Source of the DNA: Stercorarius parasiticus
Lineage: Eukaryota; Chordata; Aves; Charadriiformes; Stercorariidae
Reading direction: 5' to 3'
Length of the DNA: 64,000 nucleotides
Assembly: GCA_013396915.1 (NCBI GenBank)
Contig: VWZL01005058.1
Location: 211,001 to 275,000 of the forward strand
The notes below the pieces were generated by a model. The model worked only from the letters and a program-made list of their open reading frames with translations, was not told where the DNA came from and searched no databases. The position numbers and the translations under genes are program-made. Positions 62,720-64,000 of this stretch are shown piece by piece. Within the stretch, counting starts at the first letter, position 1. Each line of letters starts with the position of its first letter.

Positions 62720-64000
62720 CTCCAACAGAAAGTGAGACCCCCTTGGTCCACCACTGTATTAACAGGAAAAGTCACAGTCCTGCTAGAGCTAAATAGAGAA
62801 GGGGCAGGGGACATTACACAGGTGGGGAGCCGAGGAACAAAACAATCAGGTGGCCTTTACATAGTTTTACACAGGCTGTCAGGTCTCCTGGATCCAAGCC
62901 TCCTGAGACCCACGTCGTACTTTTCTAGAAGAGTATCCTACCCCTCATAGCCCTAACCTTTTCCTGTTGCTTTTATCCTAGAAATCTCACTTAGTTTCTC
63001 TCCATTCAGATTTGCTATGTCCTACCCCTATGCTCATGGGAGAAACATGCCAATATTTTGCCTGTGTTATGTAGGGGAATAGTCGGAAGAAAAGACTCCA
63101 AATCTCTTTTCTCTGCTCTCTGTCATATCTTTGCTAGGGCAGACTGTAGCCCTAAGATCCTTCCAAGATCAAATAAATGCCTCCAGGAAGAAAAGATCAA
63201 AGGAGAAAAAAGCTTAAGAAGTCACTAGTCTGGGTATTTCCTTGTATTAGAGTGGCCCATCATGATTCAAGCAGTCTCCTGGGTTACAAAATTTAAGGCG
63301 CAAAGCGTGCTTCTCCGGGGACAGAGGCCCCCAGGTGAGGGAGAGCATCCGTAGGGCACATCCACACAGACAGGAGGAGGCCTTGTGCATTCACTTTTCC
63401 CTTCTCCCAGACATCTAGAAAAGAGTCAGACTCTACCCGCAGGCCAGGTATCAATGTTAGTACCGATTATTTCCAAGATTCACAGCAAGTCTTGCAAGCA
63501 GCACGGCGCTAGCATGATGGGCTCAGAGAGCCACACACTTCTAGGCACCTTGCTGCCTCTTCTGCCTGCCACAGCCAGGGTCCTGTTCTGGCCAAGCACA
63601 GAGACATGGGGACCAGGAAGGTCACAGTTCTTCCAAAGGCATTCAGGGAACACACCGAGGAATGGCTCACTTGTTTCTAGACCTGAGCCGGGATGTCCTG
63701 ACTGCCCCGTTATGCCAGGAGGGCTTTTCCGTGCATTCAACACCAATCGAGGGATGCCCGCACTGCACACAGATTATCTGCTAGGTGCCGGATGTTTCCC
63801 AGCCTTTCTTCAGTATCTGTTTCTGGGAATGGAATTTCAGCAATTCGTTTTCTTTTAGCTGCCTTCACTTTTTCTCCCTTAGTTTTGTTTTCCATGGCAT
63901 CTTCCTCATTCCTTTTAATACTGCTACTATTAAAGTACAATAAAGGTCACCTTAGGGTGTCACTCATGGGTCTGTACCTTGCTTGCAGAAACCCAAGGGA

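Larger units (their letters stand above)
59482..64000. other. Unique non-coding sequence to the window end
   Basis: No gene could be confirmed. Frames reach 157 codons (plus, 63385-63858). The stretch 61450-61880 is free of simple repeats and has conserved-element texture, including words such as CCAATTCAATTAGG and AATGAATTATTAC. A minus-strand frame near 63737-63940 looks more protein-like than most but lacks splice signals. A G-rich run with an adjacent N lies at 61207-61240. Confidence 0.45.

Noticed and set aside
63385..63858. 157-codon plus frame
   Set aside because: No domain recognised, and the more protein-like frame on the other strand overlaps its end; neither is supported.

Overview
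This window looks like nuclear DNA from a bird. The strongest evidence is two 3'-truncated-type CR1 LINE copies on the minus strand (2214-2308 and 33116-33958), both ending in the avian CR1 octamer tail. A decayed solo long terminal repeat (27489-28649) resembles one I know from many bird genomes, which hints at a lineage outside the chicken group (low confidence). Several very old amniote repeats are also present. Interspersed repeats are sparse, as is usual for birds. Three single-base Ns (24390, 47611, 61240) show this is draft assembly sequence.

I find no convincing protein-coding gene, tRNA, rRNA, snoRNA, known microRNA hairpin or CRISPR array. Outside the LTR the longest open frame is 178 codons, none resembles a family I recognise, and none has a good set of splice signals. 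The window is best read as intergenic sequence or the inside of a very large intron, so nothing like an operon or pathway can be described.

Layout. 1-7.5 kb: unique sequence with a short CR1 end. 7.5-13.4 kb: a poly-A run, a CAA microsatellite and a 21-bp tandem pair. 13.4 kb: an ancient fold-back element. 13.5-27.5 kb: unique sequence with one CTCF-like site. 27.5-28.65 kb: a minus-strand solo LTR with a 45-bp tandem repeat and unusually stop-poor reading frames. 33.1-34.0 kb: a broken CR1 with a readable ORF2 C-terminus. 35-38 kb: a TEAD-like site pair and an 11-bp-arm palindrome. 41.0 and 55.2 kb: two opposed copies of one ancient amniote repeat. 47.2 and 51.9 kb: two diverged direct copies of a block of about 400 bp that I cannot assign to any family. 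59.4 and 61.2 kb: a homopyrimidine tract and a G-quadruplex-prone run beside an N. 62.7 kb: a second CTCF-like site facing the first.

I did not find a clear new biological system. The observation most worth following is the duplicated block at 47.2 and 51.9 kb. Second is the LTR whose tandem-repeat part keeps long reading frames open in all three plus frames at once. Similarity statements come from reading by eye and from remembered consensus patterns; no alignment or database search was run.
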